Shown here: in pieces, positions 1 through 9,008 of the stretch | How positions within the stretch are numbered: the first letter of the stretch is position 1 | Layout: each line of letters starts with the position of its first letter | DNA from: a virus | Direction: 5' to 3' (one strand) | Length of the DNA stretch: 42,860 bases | Virus record (IMG/VR): IMGVR_UViG_3300002835_000380 | Location: 1 to 42,860 of that record | Position numbers and translations under genes: made by a program | The notes under the pieces: generated by a model | The model's database searches: none | The model's input: the letters and a program-made list of their open reading frames with translations, nothing else | Told to the model about the DNA's origin: nothing

Positions 1-99
1 GGGAAGAATGGGAAGAACGGTGGGAAGAATGGGAAGAATGGTGGGAAGAATGGGGGGAAGAATGGGAAAAACGGTGGGAAAAATGGCGGGAAGAACGGA
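1..99 (-). repeat. Low-complexity (PFFP)n coding repeat
   Basis: The plus strand shows GGGAAGAA-type units about 9-12 bases long. On the minus strand they encode repeated Phe-Phe-Pro-Pro in frame with the Fn3 protein. The same Phe-Pro motif recurs in the Pro-Thr fibre gene, near 10360-10420. Confidence 0.85.
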
Positions 100-698
100 G
101 CAATAGTAGTTACGCTACCAGAAGACGCAGATGCAGCAGAATTTCCATTAGCGTTAGTTGCATAAACAGTATATGTTTGAGAAGTATTTGCTTCTTGAGA
201 AACTACCACTGATGTTGAAGCAGTTGAATTAGTTTTTCCATCTGAAGATGTCCATGTATATCCAGTAATCGCCTTACCACCATTTGCTGGGGCGGTCCAA
301 GAAACCGTATCTTGATCTACTCCCGCTGTTGCAGTTGGAGCACTTGGTGTTGCTGGAACAGTTGTTGCTGTCACAGAAGACGATGCTGATGAAGCAGCAG
401 AAGTTCCTGCGGCATTTGTTGCAGTCATTGTAAAGGTATAGGAAGTATTAGATGCTAAACCTGTTACTCTAACTGGAGATGATGCGCCAGTTCCAGTAAA
501 TCCTCCAGGGGAAGATGTAACTGTAAAAGATGTTGCTGCTGGAGAAAGCGCAGGTAATGTAAAAGATACATCAACTGCTCCATCATTAAATGCACGACCT
601 GTTCCTACATCTGTCGCACCAGTAATAGTTGGTGTTAATGGCTCCAAAAAGTCATTTGATGCTTGGGACTTTCTACCTGTCTTCTTGCCTGCTGCCAT
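1..698 (-). CDS. Fibronectin type III fibre protein with Phe-Pro tail (C-terminus beyond window)
   Basis: The gene begins at an ATG at 698 preceded by an AGGAGA ribosome binding site and reads off the left edge, so only about 232 N-terminal residues are visible. After a basic start (MAAGKKTGRKSQ) there are two Ser/Ala/Thr-rich beta-sandwich repeats of fibronectin type III character, with motifs such as SNTSYTFTMTATNAAG and DTVSWTAPANGGKAITGY. It then enters a run of PFFP units that continues to the edge. Fn3 repeats are common in phage tail fibres, where they bind surface sugars or act as spacers. It lies first in line downstream of the fibre gene at 729-2504. The Fn3 call is by eye; the PFFP tail is unusual. 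Confidence 0.75.
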   Translation of the reverse strand, partial: MAAGKKTGRKSQASNDFLEPLTPTITGATDVGTGRAFNDGAVDVSFTLPALSPAATSFTVTSSPGGFTGTGASSPVRVTGLASNTSYTFTMTATNAAGTSAASSASSSVTATTVPATPSAPTATAGVDQDTVSWTAPANGGKAITGYTWTSSDGKTNSTASTSVVVSQEANTSQTYTVYATNANGNSAASASSGSVTTIAPFFPPFFPPFFPFFPPFFPPFFPFFPPFFPFF

Positions 699-728
699 TT
701 TATCTCCTAGTTTCTATTAAATTTTGTA

Positions 729-2504
729 CTACGCTGTTAGATCGCCGTAAACGACCCAAGTGTTTGCTGCTCTCTTTAGGAGGGTAGCAGAAGACCATCT
801 TGTTCTTAATTTCAAACCAGGTGTTGCGTTTACTGTAACTGAACCAGAAACTGGAGCAATTGTAACCTGTCCTGTGTTTGTTTGTAGAATATCAATAGTT
901 GTTCCTACTGGATAGTTTACTGTTGAATCCAATGGAATTGTGAGAGTTGTTGCTGATGTAGAATCTACCTCAATCAACGAGTCTCTATGTGTTAATTGTG
1001 AAAGAGCATATGATGCTGTCTTTTGTACAATTGGAGTTCTTGATGGAACGCCTTCCTTTGTTTGTGTACCGTCTGAGAACACAACACCTGCAGATGGAGT
1101 TACTGTAGTTGCTTCAAGAGCGCCTACTGCAAGTGCATCAAGAGATCCTTCTCCAAATGCTACAACTGTTGAAGGCTCTGTTGCTACATCCTTAAATAAC
1201 TTCCACTTAGCATCAGATACGTCTCTTACGAGGCCTGAGTGCTTTGCTGTACCGTCGTTGTAAGCAACTACTAGACCAAGGTCGACTGTGTTTGCTGCAT
1301 TCTGGTGAGCAAGTTGAACCATGTTATCTTCAATTGTGATAGATGTTGCTGATGCTGAGAAGTTGGTTCCGTTAACTGTAAAGTCTCCGTCTACTACAAG
1401 GTTTCCGTCAACTTCTACGCTACCTGTAAATACTGCGCCTGCAAGAGAAGCCTTTGCATCAAGTGCTGTTTGTGTAGCAGTTGATACTGGCTTATTTGCA
1501 TCTGAAGTATTATCAACATTTGCGAGGCCTACTGAAGACTTTGTAAGTGCTGCTACTGCTGTTGCTATCTTTGTATCTGCTGCTGCTCCTGCTGCTGTTA
1601 TTGCGTCTGCTTCTGCATTATCCGCATATTCTTTAGTTGCAAGAAGTGCTGTATCAGCAATACCGTGTACGTTAGTTGTATCGTCGTTGTGTGTACTTAC
1701 TGCATCGTCTGCATAAGTCTTTGTAGCAATTGTGTTATCAATATCAAATCTTTCGTCTACTGCGTTCCAGTCAATACCAGTTCCTGCAAGTGCTTGCTGA
1801 TCTACGGTTGCTGCAGTAATTGCATTTGCTATGTCTGTTTGTGTTGCAAGAACAGAAGTATCAAGAATTCCGTGAACATTTTCTGTTAGATTTTCGTGTG
1901 CTGTTAATGCTCCAGCAGCATTGTTTGCTGCTGTCTGAACATCAGTTTGTGTAGCAAGAACGGATGTGTCAGCAATTCCATGAACCAGAGTTGTATCTGA
2001 AGCGTGTGTAGACAATGCTGAAGCAGCATCATCTGCTGCACCCTGTACGTCTGTAAGTGTTGCAAGAACAGAAGTATCTGCAATTCCATGAACCAGAGTT
2101 GTATCTGAAGCATGTGTAGATAGTGCTGAAGCAGCATCGCTTGCTGCTGCATTAACATCTGACTTCAGTGCAAGGGCTGCTGTATCTGCAATTCCATGAA
2201 TCATTGTTGAGTCATTTATGTGATTTGTAAGATTTTGTCCAACTGTTGCAAAAAATTGTGGATCGCCATTAATTGCGCCTGCTAGTTCATTTAGGGTATT
2301 AAGAAGATCTGGAGCACCGTCAACAATTGCTGCGAGTTCGGCTGCATTGGCAAAGTACTGTAGTGCAGACCAGGCTGAGGAGCCGTTACCCATTTTAAAT
2401 TTATTTGTATCAGTTTCAAAACCGATTTCACCTGCTGCGAGAACTGGGTTAGCAGCCGTCCATTGTGCTGCAGTTCCTCTGCGCTGTTGCATTCTTGTTG
2501 CCAT
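729..2504 (-). CDS. Long tail fibre / virion structural protein with repeated HASDTT units
   Basis: A 591-residue fibre protein. The N-terminus (RRGTAAQWTAANPVLAAGEI) is the short attachment domain found at the start of many phage tail fibres. Residues about 110-250 hold repeats of roughly 34 residues built on HASDTTLVHGIADTSVLAT, typical of a trimeric stalk. A middle part (DNMVQLAHQNAANTVDLG, NDGTAKHSGLVRDVSDAKW) resembles T4-like and cyanophage structural proteins. The last 95 or so residues form a beta domain ending ATLLKRAANTWVVYGDL, which is shared with the Pro-Thr fibre at 10114-12630. The start has an AAGGAGAG ribosome binding site. The host receptor is unknown. Confidence 0.85.
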   Translation of the reverse strand: MATRMQQRRGTAAQWTAANPVLAAGEIGFETDTNKFKMGNGSSAWSALQYFANAAELAAIVDGAPDLLNTLNELAGAINGDPQFFATVGQNLTNHINDSTMIHGIADTAALALKSDVNAAASDAASALSTHASDTTLVHGIADTSVLATLTDVQGAADDAASALSTHASDTTLVHGIADTSVLATQTDVQTAANNAAGALTAHENLTENVHGILDTSVLATQTDIANAITAATVDQQALAGTGIDWNAVDERFDIDNTIATKTYADDAVSTHNDDTTNVHGIADTALLATKEYADNAEADAITAAGAAADTKIATAVAALTKSSVGLANVDNTSDANKPVSTATQTALDAKASLAGAVFTGSVEVDGNLVVDGDFTVNGTNFSASATSITIEDNMVQLAHQNAANTVDLGLVVAYNDGTAKHSGLVRDVSDAKWKLFKDVATEPSTVVAFGEGSLDALAVGALEATTVTPSAGVVFSDGTQTKEGVPSRTPIVQKTASYALSQLTHRDSLIEVDSTSATTLTIPLDSTVNYPVGTTIDILQTNTGQVTIAPVSGSVTVNATPGLKLRTRWSSATLLKRAANTWVVYGDLTA

Positions 2505-2559
2505 TTATCTCTCCTTATGGGTTCTGCCCATGAACTTATCTTATTATAACATCAATTTT

Positions 2560-3015
2560 TTAATTGAAATTATCTACTACACTACCGCCATCAAACACGA
2601 CTGTCCACTCTGTTGTATCTGGTCCACCTGCGTCTATTCCTATTCCAAGCGGGCTGTTAAAAGATCCACCTTCATAGAATTGAGACACGATAAATCCAGT
2701 TCCATCAATTGCGGTATCGTGAATGTGCTGCGGAAGATTATTTGTATCATCAATAGTTGCTTGGGTATACCAAGTACCATTGTAATAGAAGTTAACTCGA
2801 TTTGTTAGAGTATCTAACCACTGAGTTCCATTAGTTGGGGATGAAGGAGCAGTTGAGCCTACAGCCATAGATCCTGTTAGGGAGTCTACATACTCCTTGG
2901 TTGCTGCATGTGAAGCAAGAGTTGGTGCCCCTACTGTTACTGCGCCTCCGAATGTACCGCCGTTAGTTACGGCTAATCCATTCTTTACCTTGAAGTCTTT
3001 ATCGACTGTTGCCAT
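2560..3015 (-). CDS. Short tail fibre-like protein
   Basis: A 151-residue protein starting MATVDKDFKVKNGLAVTNGG, nearly the same start as the next fibre gene (3048-4667), so the two are probably paralogues sharing an attachment tip. It contains the fibre motifs SHAATKEYVDSLTG and SSPTNGTQWLDTLTNRVNFY (a surface-loop domain common in phage tail proteins). The start has an AAGGAG site. It lies between two larger fibre genes on the same strand and probably belongs to the same late transcription unit. The exact position in the virion cannot be told. Confidence 0.75.
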   Translation of the reverse strand: MATVDKDFKVKNGLAVTNGGTFGGAVTVGAPTLASHAATKEYVDSLTGSMAVGSTAPSSPTNGTQWLDTLTNRVNFYYNGTWYTQATIDDTNNLPQHIHDTAIDGTGFIVSQFYEGGSFNSPLGIGIDAGGPDTTEWTVVFDGGSVVDNFN

Positions 3016-3047
3016 TTACTGCTCCTTCTTCCAACTATTTATTTTTT

Positions 3048-4667
3048 TTACTTCAAAAGAGTTCCGATAACAGCAACTGTTGAGTTGTTGTTAAGGGTTG
3101 CGACACGAAGACGAACATCGTTGCCAGAAACATCTGCTGAAACTGATCCAAGATCACCGTTTGTTCCAACCATTGCGTATTCTGTGATTGCGATATTATC
3201 TGATGTGTCAAGTGTCAAGATAACTTTTGAAACCTCTGTATGAGATCCGTTAGCAATCTTAACAAGGAATTCGGCAGAACGATAGTTTGCCTTGGCCCAT
3301 GAAACTGCTGTGTTTGTGCTTGCAGTAGGAACAGATGCTTCTGCTGCTACCTGCTTTGCTACAGAGGCAATCTCTACTGCAGGGAAATCTGGAGTTACTG
3401 CTTCAAGAGCAGAAACTGCACGAGCATCTGTGAAGTAAAGGTTTGTTCCTTCTACAAGGTCAGTTGTTGTAGAATCTGCAACACCGTTTTCTGCGGTAAT
3501 TGTAAGATTGTTTGATCCGTCCTTTGTGATTACAATGTTTGTCTTTGTTGCATTTGCAAGAAGCGTTGCTGCTTCTGCCTTTGCACGAGCATCAGTGTAA
3601 TAAAGGTTTGAACCTTCTGCTACATCGTCTGTATCAAGTGCTGCAATAGTTCCATTTATTGTTGAAGCAAGTCCATCTGCATATGTCTTAGCATCTGCTT
3701 CTGCTGTGTCAGCGTATGACTGATAAGCAGTTGTAATTGCTGTCTCACGAGTATCTGTATATGCTTTTGCGTCAACTTCAGCCTGATCTGCATATGCATT
3801 AGCATCTGCCTCTGCTGCATCAACATATTGCTTTGTTGCTGCACCAAGGTTTGCTGATGGATCTGCTGAAAGGACAAGAAGTCCAGTCATTGTATCGCCA
3901 GCCTTAGAAACCTTTTCTCCTACTGAAGTAGCGAGGTTTGCTGCAAAGTTGGCGTCATCGCCAATTGCTGCAGCCAATTCGTTGAGTGTATCAAGAAGTG
4001 CTGGTGCAGAATCTACAAGATCTGCAACCTTTTGATCAGCATAAGCCTTTGCGTCTGATTCTGCTGTATCTGCATATGATTGATATGCTGTTGTAATAGC
4101 AGTCTCACGAGTATCTGTGTAAGCCTTTGCATCTGCTTCTGCAGTATCTGCATAAGACTTAAGAGAAGCATCAAGTGAAGAAATTTCTCCATCTGTGTAA
4201 TCATTTGCATCTTCAAGTGCTGCGTTAGCCTTTGAAGTAGCATCTGCTGCTGCGTCTGCAATTGCTTCTCCCTTAGCGGTAGCAACTTCTGCATCTGTTG
4301 CAAATGAACCATTTAGGGTTGTAGAAATTTGTACATTTTGTGTACCATTAAAATTAACTTGACCAGTTACATCACCAGTAAGTTCAATTGTGCGAGAAGC
4401 CTCAAGCGCTGTTGCTGTATCTGCATTACCAGTTACATCACCAACGAGGTCTGCTGTTACTACTCCCGCTGCAAAGTTGCCAGAAGCATCACGCTTTACA
4501 ACCTTGTTTGCTTCGTTTTCTGAGGTGGCTGTTCCACCAATTAAATTGACGATATAGTTTTGATCGTCTGTCTTCTTTGTAAGAACGTCAAAATTGTTTA
4601 CTGTTGCTGTTGTGCCTTCGACAATGAGACCATTCTTTACTTTAAAGTCTTTTGTTACTGTTGCCAT
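3048..4667 (-). CDS. Long tail fibre protein with alanine-rich stalk
   Basis: A 539-residue fibre. It has an N-terminal MATVTKDFKVKNGLIVEG tip, a T4/cyanophage-like segment (LVGDVTGNADTATAL, ELTGDVTGQV) and a long Ala/Asp/Tyr-rich stalk repeating YADTAEADAKAY and DTRETAITTAYQSYAD. It also has two YYTDARAKAEA/YFTDARAVSAL units and a C-terminal beta domain (VILTLDTSDNIAITEYAMVG). That last domain is shared with the next gene (4684-5130), which suggests swapped receptor-binding or chaperone tips. It starts after an AAGGAGAT ribosome binding site. It is a structural protein of the tail apparatus; its receptor cannot be read from sequence. Confidence 0.82.
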   Translation of the reverse strand: MATVTKDFKVKNGLIVEGTTATVNNFDVLTKKTDDQNYIVNLIGGTATSENEANKVVKRDASGNFAAGVVTADLVGDVTGNADTATALEASRTIELTGDVTGQVNFNGTQNVQISTTLNGSFATDAEVATAKGEAIADAAADATSKANAALEDANDYTDGEISSLDASLKSYADTAEADAKAYTDTRETAITTAYQSYADTAESDAKAYADQKVADLVDSAPALLDTLNELAAAIGDDANFAANLATSVGEKVSKAGDTMTGLLVLSADPSANLGAATKQYVDAAEADANAYADQAEVDAKAYTDTRETAITTAYQSYADTAEADAKTYADGLASTINGTIAALDTDDVAEGSNLYYTDARAKAEAATLLANATKTNIVITKDGSNNLTITAENGVADSTTTDLVEGTNLYFTDARAVSALEAVTPDFPAVEIASVAKQVAAEASVPTASTNTAVSWAKANYRSAEFLVKIANGSHTEVSKVILTLDTSDNIAITEYAMVGTNGDLGSVSADVSGNDVRLRVATLNNNSTVAVIGTLLK

Positions 4668-4683
4668 TTTTTTATCTCCTTAG

Positions 4684-5130
4684 TTATGCCTTAAGTCCAA
4701 TTCGTGCATAACGAACTGTGACTGGCTTAATCGCAGGATCTGGAGTAACCGTTAAGGATACTGTATTTCCAGCCCTGGAGACGCTAATGGTGCCAATATT
4801 CCCATCATTGTCTATCGTGCCATACTCAGAGACGTTTACATTTGTACCGTCTACAAGTATGGTCAACTCTGTTGCGTAGAATTTATTGTCCCCTGCTGTT
4901 GTCTTAGCAATAGAAACAATATATTTAATCATTCGCCATTCTGTGGCGTCAAAATTATCAATTACTGTGGCATTTTCAATACCAGAAATTGTATTTTCAT
5001 TATTACCCATTGAACCAAGGTCGGTTGAACGGGCTGAGGCAGAATCAATTAAGTCCTCATAGTCTTGCTGCGTGGGGCGATCCCCAGTCTCAAACTTTGT
5101 CTTTAGATTAGGTATTGATATCTTGGCCAT
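4684..5130 (-). CDS. Small fibre-tip protein sharing the C-domain of the neighbouring fibre
   Basis: A 148-residue protein. A short N-terminal helix region (FETGDRPTQQDYEDLIDSAS) precedes a beta domain (KFYATELTILVDGTNVNVSE, YGTIDNDGNIGTISVSRAG) that aligns by eye with the C-terminus of the fibre at 3048-4667. The promoter is TATAAT six bases before the ATG (hexamer 5137-5142 read on the minus strand), so the transcript is predicted to be leaderless, although an AGGAG lies just upstream. Probably a separate receptor-binding tip or a fibre partner. Confidence 0.65.
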   Translation of the reverse strand: MAKISIPNLKTKFETGDRPTQQDYEDLIDSASARSTDLGSMGNNENTISGIENATVIDNFDATEWRMIKYIVSIAKTTAGDNKFYATELTILVDGTNVNVSEYGTIDNDGNIGTISVSRAGNTVSLTVTPDPAIKPVTVRYARIGLKA

Positions 5131-5153
5131 GGTGATATTATAACTCCTTTTTA

Positions 5154-5402
5154 TTATAAAATATAATTGCTATATCCTATAATTTGCAACGGTATTGGGG
5201 GTGGATTATTCTTAGAATACCCAAACACGCTAACATTAATAAACTGAACACGAAAAGGCAAAACCTCTTCTATTTTTGCTTTTGGTTGTATATAGTTAAT
5301 TCTGACATATTTTTTGTCTAACTCTTTTATTTGAGCATGTGCTACTTTGTGAGTTGTATTATAGACTTGTTCACTTATTGGAAGTAAATTTTGATTGATC
5401 AT
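5154..5402 (-). CDS. Hypothetical small protein in tail block
   Basis: An 82-residue protein (MINQNLLPISEQVYNTTHKV) of unrecognised family. It overlaps the end of the LtfC-like gene (5399-5788) in an ATGA arrangement, so it is probably translated by coupling to that gene. The context suggests a minor virion or tail assembly role. No membrane segment or metal motif is visible. Confidence 0.55.
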   Translation of the reverse strand: MINQNLLPISEQVYNTTHKVAHAQIKELDKKYVRINYIQPKAKIEEVLPFRVQFINVSVFGYSKNNPPPIPLQIIGYSNYIL

Positions 5403-5788
5403 TGTGTAACATCTTCAAGGATAACCATAGAACCTTTGGCTACCGTCCAGACTCTTCCCTCAGACAAAAGTTCTGTGAGTTGAATATCAAAGATATCTCC
5501 TGTCTCTAAAAGTTCTGATTGTGAAGATGTTAGGTTTACCGTGAAACTTCCTTCTGTGTCTTGAAATTCAATTGGCTCTGGCAATAATGTAACAATTACA
5601 TCATCAGTTGATGGACGATAAATATCCATCTTAATTTCCCAGTCTTCTAAATATAATGGCTCTCTTGCATCATTTGTTACATATACTCTAAATGCTGCAG
5701 AGTCTCCTCTAACTACCGTCCAACGTACCTCTGGTGGTGCTGCGCCAAGAGCGTAAGAATCTGTGGGTTGATTTCTGAAGGTAGCCAT
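5399..5788 (-). CDS. LtfC-like tail beta-sandwich protein, copy 1
   Basis: A 129-residue protein whose core WTVVRGDSAAFRVYV ... ILEDVTQ matches the gene at 16051-16446 (WSVVRGDTGTLRVEF ... VLGDVT) and, more weakly, 13246-13728. This resembles the LtfC-like/gp6 beta-sandwich family of actinophage minor tail proteins; the family name is from memory. The promoter TATAAT (5795-5800, minus strand) sits exactly six bases before ATG 5788, so the message should be leaderless. It heads a two-gene unit with 5154-5402. Confidence 0.7.
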   Translation of the reverse strand: MATFRNQPTDSYALGAAPPEVRWTVVRGDSAAFRVYVTNDAREPLYLEDWEIKMDIYRPSTDDVIVTLLPEPIEFQDTEGSFTVNLTSSQSELLETGDIFDIQLTELLSEGRVWTVAKGSMVILEDVTQ

Positions 5789-5800
5789 AATTGTATTATA

Positions 5801-6373
5801 TCACGACAACCCGTCTTTAAGGGCTCCCCATGTTCCGTTTCCTTTTGTCTGAACAACAATCATACCGCCATTTGGTTTTGTTGCTTGGATTGCAACTACG
5901 CCAACATATCTTGCTGGTCCAGTTGAGGGTCTTCCTCCAATAATGTTTCCAGTTTCGTTTATATAAATTTTTGTTCCAGCAGGACCAAACTCAGTTGTGT
6001 TAATTTGTATAATTCCAGATACTACAGCGATTCCATCTCCACCATTTGCACCTGCAGGAAGCATGTCTGCTTGCAATAAACCAAGGATTGGGAAATTTGG
6101 ATTGTGATCAACACTTGATGGATTATATCTTTGCACAAGTGGTTTTAATTTTCCATCATGTGAAATGCTACCAGAAATAAACACTGGTGTTCCTGCGGGT
6201 AGTGTAAGAGAAGAACTTGCATTTCTTACAGGAGAAGCAACACTTGTCATTCCAAGCGGTGGAAGAATATTGTTCAAAGCATCAACTAATACTTTAAAAT
6301 CTCCGTGTACATTAACGGGATCTGAAGCAAGCGGGTACTTCATAGTAGGATAATTAGATGAACCTTGTGGCAT
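5801..6373 (-). CDS. Virion-associated hypothetical protein
   Basis: A 190-residue Gly/Pro/Ile-rich beta-type protein (KYPLASDPVNVHGDFKVLVD; AGTPVFISGSISHDGKLKPL) with no membrane segment. The composition and its place among fibre genes suggest a structural protein, perhaps a head- or tail-surface decoration, but I do not recognise the family. A TATAAT (6381-6386, minus strand) lies seven bases upstream of ATG 6373, so the leader is at most one or two bases. It is transcribed divergently from the lysozyme gene. Confidence 0.6.
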   Translation of the reverse strand: MPQGSSNYPTMKYPLASDPVNVHGDFKVLVDALNNILPPLGMTSVASPVRNASSSLTLPAGTPVFISGSISHDGKLKPLVQRYNPSSVDHNPNFPILGLLQADMLPAGANGGDGIAVVSGIIQINTTEFGPAGTKIYINETGNIIGGRPSTGPARYVGVVAIQATKPNGGMIVVQTKGNGTWGALKDGLS

Positions 6374-6399
6374 AATCTTTATTATACCACCCTATCAAG

Positions 6400-6429
6400 T
6401 TGACTTTTGACATAATTTTGTGTTATACT
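6400..6429 (+). promoter_or_regulatory. Promoter of lysozyme gene
   Basis: TTGACT (6400-6405), an 18-base spacer and TATACT (6424-6429). The predicted start is near 6436, which puts the hairpin at 6436-6455 at the extreme 5' end of the transcript. Confidence 0.7.
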
Positions 6430-6435
6430 AGGTAG

Positions 6436-6455
6436 TAACACCTACCAAGGTGTTA
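6436..6455 (+). promoter_or_regulatory. 5'-terminal hairpin in lysozyme leader
   Basis: A perfect 8-bp stem (TAACACCT / AGGTGTTA) with loop ACCA. It begins at the predicted transcription start and ends about 10 bases before the AAGGAGG ribosome binding site. It could stabilise the mRNA, act as an operator (it is a DNA palindrome), or control translation of the lysis gene. Confidence 0.6.
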
Positions 6456-6476
6456 TTGTTTTCTAAGGAGGAAACT

Positions 6477-7040
6477 ATGATTAAATTTATCGAAAGAAAC
6501 AAAGAGATCATTAGCACACTCAGTATATTGGCTTTAGTAGTGACTTTATCGAATGCTGCTAATGCTGAAGAAATAACAACTAAGAACAATTTAAGTACTG
6601 AACAGGCTCAGAAGACAGAAGATACCTCGAAAGAGGTTTTTTTGGTTTCTAAGGCTAAAAAATTAGAGAGTTTTGAAAATAAAACTTCTCTTACAGATAT
6701 TGAACTAAAGCAACTCCTACACCTTGTTGGTTTTAGGGGTCAAGACTTGGTTGTAGCCTGGGCTATCGCCAAGAAGGAATCTAATGGTCGCCCACTTGCA
6801 TTTAATGGCAACCATAAGACTGGAGACTCTTCTTATGGGGTCTTTCAAATTAATATGATTGATAACTTGGGTCCAGACCGTAGAACTAGGTTTGATTTGG
6901 ACTCTAATGCTGAACTATTCAATCCCGTAAAAAATGCAGAAATTGCATACTATATGTCACAAGGTGGTGACGACTGGTCTTCTTGGAAAGGCATTACTCC
7001 AAGAACTAAAGAGTGGATGAAGAAATTTCCACGTAACTAA
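6477..7040 (+). CDS. Secreted lysozyme / SLT-like transglycosylase (candidate endolysin)
   Basis: 187 residues from ATG 6477, chosen because AAGGAGG lies seven bases upstream; an upstream GTG at 6450 would lie inside the leader hairpin. Residues 1-30 form a signal peptide (KEIISTLSILALVVTLSNA then ANA|EE). The catalytic part is a lysozyme-like fold: AIAKKESNGRPLAFNGN contains the probable catalytic Glu, followed by GDSSYGVFQINM, the typical SLT/goose-lysozyme core. It would cleave peptidoglycan outside the membrane during lysis or entry. It is the only plus-strand gene in the left block and has its own promoter. No separate cell-wall-binding domain is evident. Confidence 0.8.
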   Translation: MIKFIERNKEIISTLSILALVVTLSNAANAEEITTKNNLSTEQAQKTEDTSKEVFLVSKAKKLESFENKTSLTDIELKQLLHLVGFRGQDLVVAWAIAKKESNGRPLAFNGNHKTGDSSYGVFQINMIDNLGPDRRTRFDLDSNAELFNPVKNAEIAYYMSQGGDDWSSWKGITPRTKEWMKKFPRN

Positions 7041-7984
7041 TTTATAACAATTTGTCTCAGTTCTTGATGGTTATACATCCAATGCGGTGTGTTTCCATCA
7101 AAGAACTGGACATCAACTTCTTCAAACTTATCATTTCTTCCATATATAGATTGACGATCCATTACTGGACTGTAGATTTTTGCCGTTGGGGATAGAAAAC
7201 AAGCCCACCAACTAAAACTACTGTTTGCACGAAAAACAGTTCTAGCAAAATAAATCTTTAAAAAATCTTCAAGCCAATCAAATATTTTATCTTCTTTATA
7301 AGTTGATCCTACTGGATAAGACCAGCCAAACCTTTCTGATTTTGGTCTATCCTTATGCCATTTATTTATATAATCATCAGACACCCAAATTATTTTTTCT
7401 GGATCAAATCCTCTTTGTTTAAAAGCATTTAAATACGAATTCATAGAAATTACCGAATAGCCTTGAACATTATTCTTATTAAAATCTGGATTAGAGATAT
7501 CGTCTCTTCTCAAATGAGCCAAATCATATGTTCCTTGAAGCGCTGACCAATATTTATAAGATTCAGTATTTTTTACTTCATCAGAAAACTCAAACACATC
7601 TAGCAAATGATTTTTTAACATTGGATAATAAATATCGTTTCCATAAGCACAAACGCTATCAAAATATACTGGATAATCATACTTTAAATAATTTTCTGGG
7701 CTTTGCTCTGGATTAATTAATTTAATATTTTTAAAAGAATTATCTAGTACATTTTTAATTCTGTCTGGATTATTTGCACCAGGAAAACTCTGATTAAGTT
7801 CAAACCTAACATTATCGTTTTCCAATACTCTGTGGTGTTGATTTTTAAATAGTCTGGTTCCTTCCCAATCAGACGGCAACAAAAACTCAGTTCCAGTTAC
7901 CCTAGAATATGTTGCTCCGTAGGCATATTGATGCATTCTGTTGCCAAACCTGCCATGCCAATGGGATAGGAGGATAAAACTCAT
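7037..7984 (-). CDS. GT11-like alpha-1,2-fucosyltransferase family protein
   Basis: A 315-residue glycosyltransferase with the family hallmarks: GRFGNRMHQYAYG at the N-terminus (cf. GGLGNQMFQYA), the donor-binding HxRRxD motif as HLRRDD near residue 160, and NSSFSWWACFLSP near residue 255. GT11 enzymes transfer fucose or related sugars from a GDP-sugar, and the next gene encodes a GDP-mannose 3,5-epimerase-like enzyme that could supply a GDP-hexose. The promoter is inside the end of that gene: TATAAT (7991-7996, minus) six bases before ATG 7984, predicted leaderless. The acceptor could be a phage fibre or the host envelope; this is inference. Confidence 0.82.
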   Translation of the reverse strand: MSFILLSHWHGRFGNRMHQYAYGATYSRVTGTEFLLPSDWEGTRLFKNQHHRVLENDNVRFELNQSFPGANNPDRIKNVLDNSFKNIKLINPEQSPENYLKYDYPVYFDSVCAYGNDIYYPMLKNHLLDVFEFSDEVKNTESYKYWSALQGTYDLAHLRRDDISNPDFNKNNVQGYSVISMNSYLNAFKQRGFDPEKIIWVSDDYINKWHKDRPKSERFGWSYPVGSTYKEDKIFDWLEDFLKIYFARTVFRANSSFSWWACFLSPTAKIYSPVMDRQSIYGRNDKFEEVDVQFFDGNTPHWMYNHQELRQIVIN

Positions 7985-7991
7985 GAACTAA

Positions 7992-9008
7992 TTATATCTT
8001 AGTCTTTATCCAATTATATGTTTTTGTAATACCATCTTTTAATGATATAGAATAGTCCCATTGAAGTTTTTCTCTGACTAGATCGTTATTTGAGTTTCTG
8101 CCACGAACACCAGTTGGACCATCTACATGCTTTTTACTTAAAGTCTTGCTCTCAACTGATGAGGCAATGTCAACAAGATCATTTATAGTTACCATTTCTT
8201 CGGATCCAATATTGACTGGACCAGTAAAATCAGACTTCATTAGTCTTCTTGTTGCCTCTATGCATTCGTCTATATACAGAAATGAACGAGTTTGCTCTCC
8301 ATCCCCCCAAATTTCTATAGAGTCTGTTCCAATAATAACTTTTCTACAAATTGCTGCAGGAGCCTTTTCTCTACCGCCGTTCCATGTTCCTTCTGGGCCA
8401 TAGATATTATGATATCTTGCAACTGCAACTGGAATATTGTAGTTTTTGTTAAATGCTAAGAACAGTCTCTCGCTAAATAATTTTTCCCATCCGTACTCGC
8501 TGTCAGGATTTGCTGGGTATGCATCTGATTCTTTAAGTCCAGGATTATCTGTAGACTCTTGAATATGGGAGGGATACATGCATGCAGAACTACTGTAAAA
8601 AATTTTTGTTTTGTTTACATTATTTTTTTGATTTAATCTTAGTTGTGCTCTTAATAAGTTAAGATTAATCAATGCAGAATTTTCCATTATGTTTGCATCA
8701 TTTTCACCTGTAAAAATATATCCTGCTCCGCCCATATCTGCAGCAAACTGATATATCTCATCAAAAGTATCTATAAACTTTGGTGCCAAGTCTACATAAA
8801 AATTTCCCTGATATCCTTTAAATTGAATTACTTTTTCCATATTAGAATATTCAGAAAGATCTCTAATTATAAACTCATCTGCTTTTGTTTCAGAAAATTC
8901 TGGATTTTTTATATCAACTCCACGAACCCAGTATCCTTCCGACTTAAGTCTTTTGACCATGTGGGATCCTATAAACCCCCCTGCACCAAAAACTAAAGCA
9001 GTCTTCAT
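7992..9008 (-). CDS. GDP-mannose 3,5-epimerase-like NAD-dependent SDR enzyme
   Basis: 338 residues from ATG 9008, which shares its A with the TAA of the upstream gene (TAATG coupling); a TTG at 9020 is less likely. It shows the Rossmann GAGGFIGSHM, AADMGGAGYIF, SSSACMYPS, catalytic YGWEK and RYHNIYGPEGTWNGGREKAP, the last almost diagnostic for GDP-mannose 3,5-epimerase (GME), which makes GDP-L-galactose/gulose. Other extended SDR epimerases are possible but match less well. Together with the GT11-like gene it forms a sugar activation and transfer pair set between virion fibre genes. Confidence 0.82.
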   Translation of the reverse strand: MKTALVFGAGGFIGSHMVKRLKSEGYWVRGVDIKNPEFSETKADEFIIRDLSEYSNMEKVIQFKGYQGNFYVDLAPKFIDTFDEIYQFAADMGGAGYIFTGENDANIMENSALINLNLLRAQLRLNQKNNVNKTKIFYSSSACMYPSHIQESTDNPGLKESDAYPANPDSEYGWEKLFSERLFLAFNKNYNIPVAVARYHNIYGPEGTWNGGREKAPAAICRKVIIGTDSIEIWGDGEQTRSFLYIDECIEATRRLMKSDFTGPVNIGSEEMVTINDLVDIASSVESKTLSKKHVDGPTGVRGRNSNNDLVREKLQWDYSISLKDGITKTYNWIKTKI

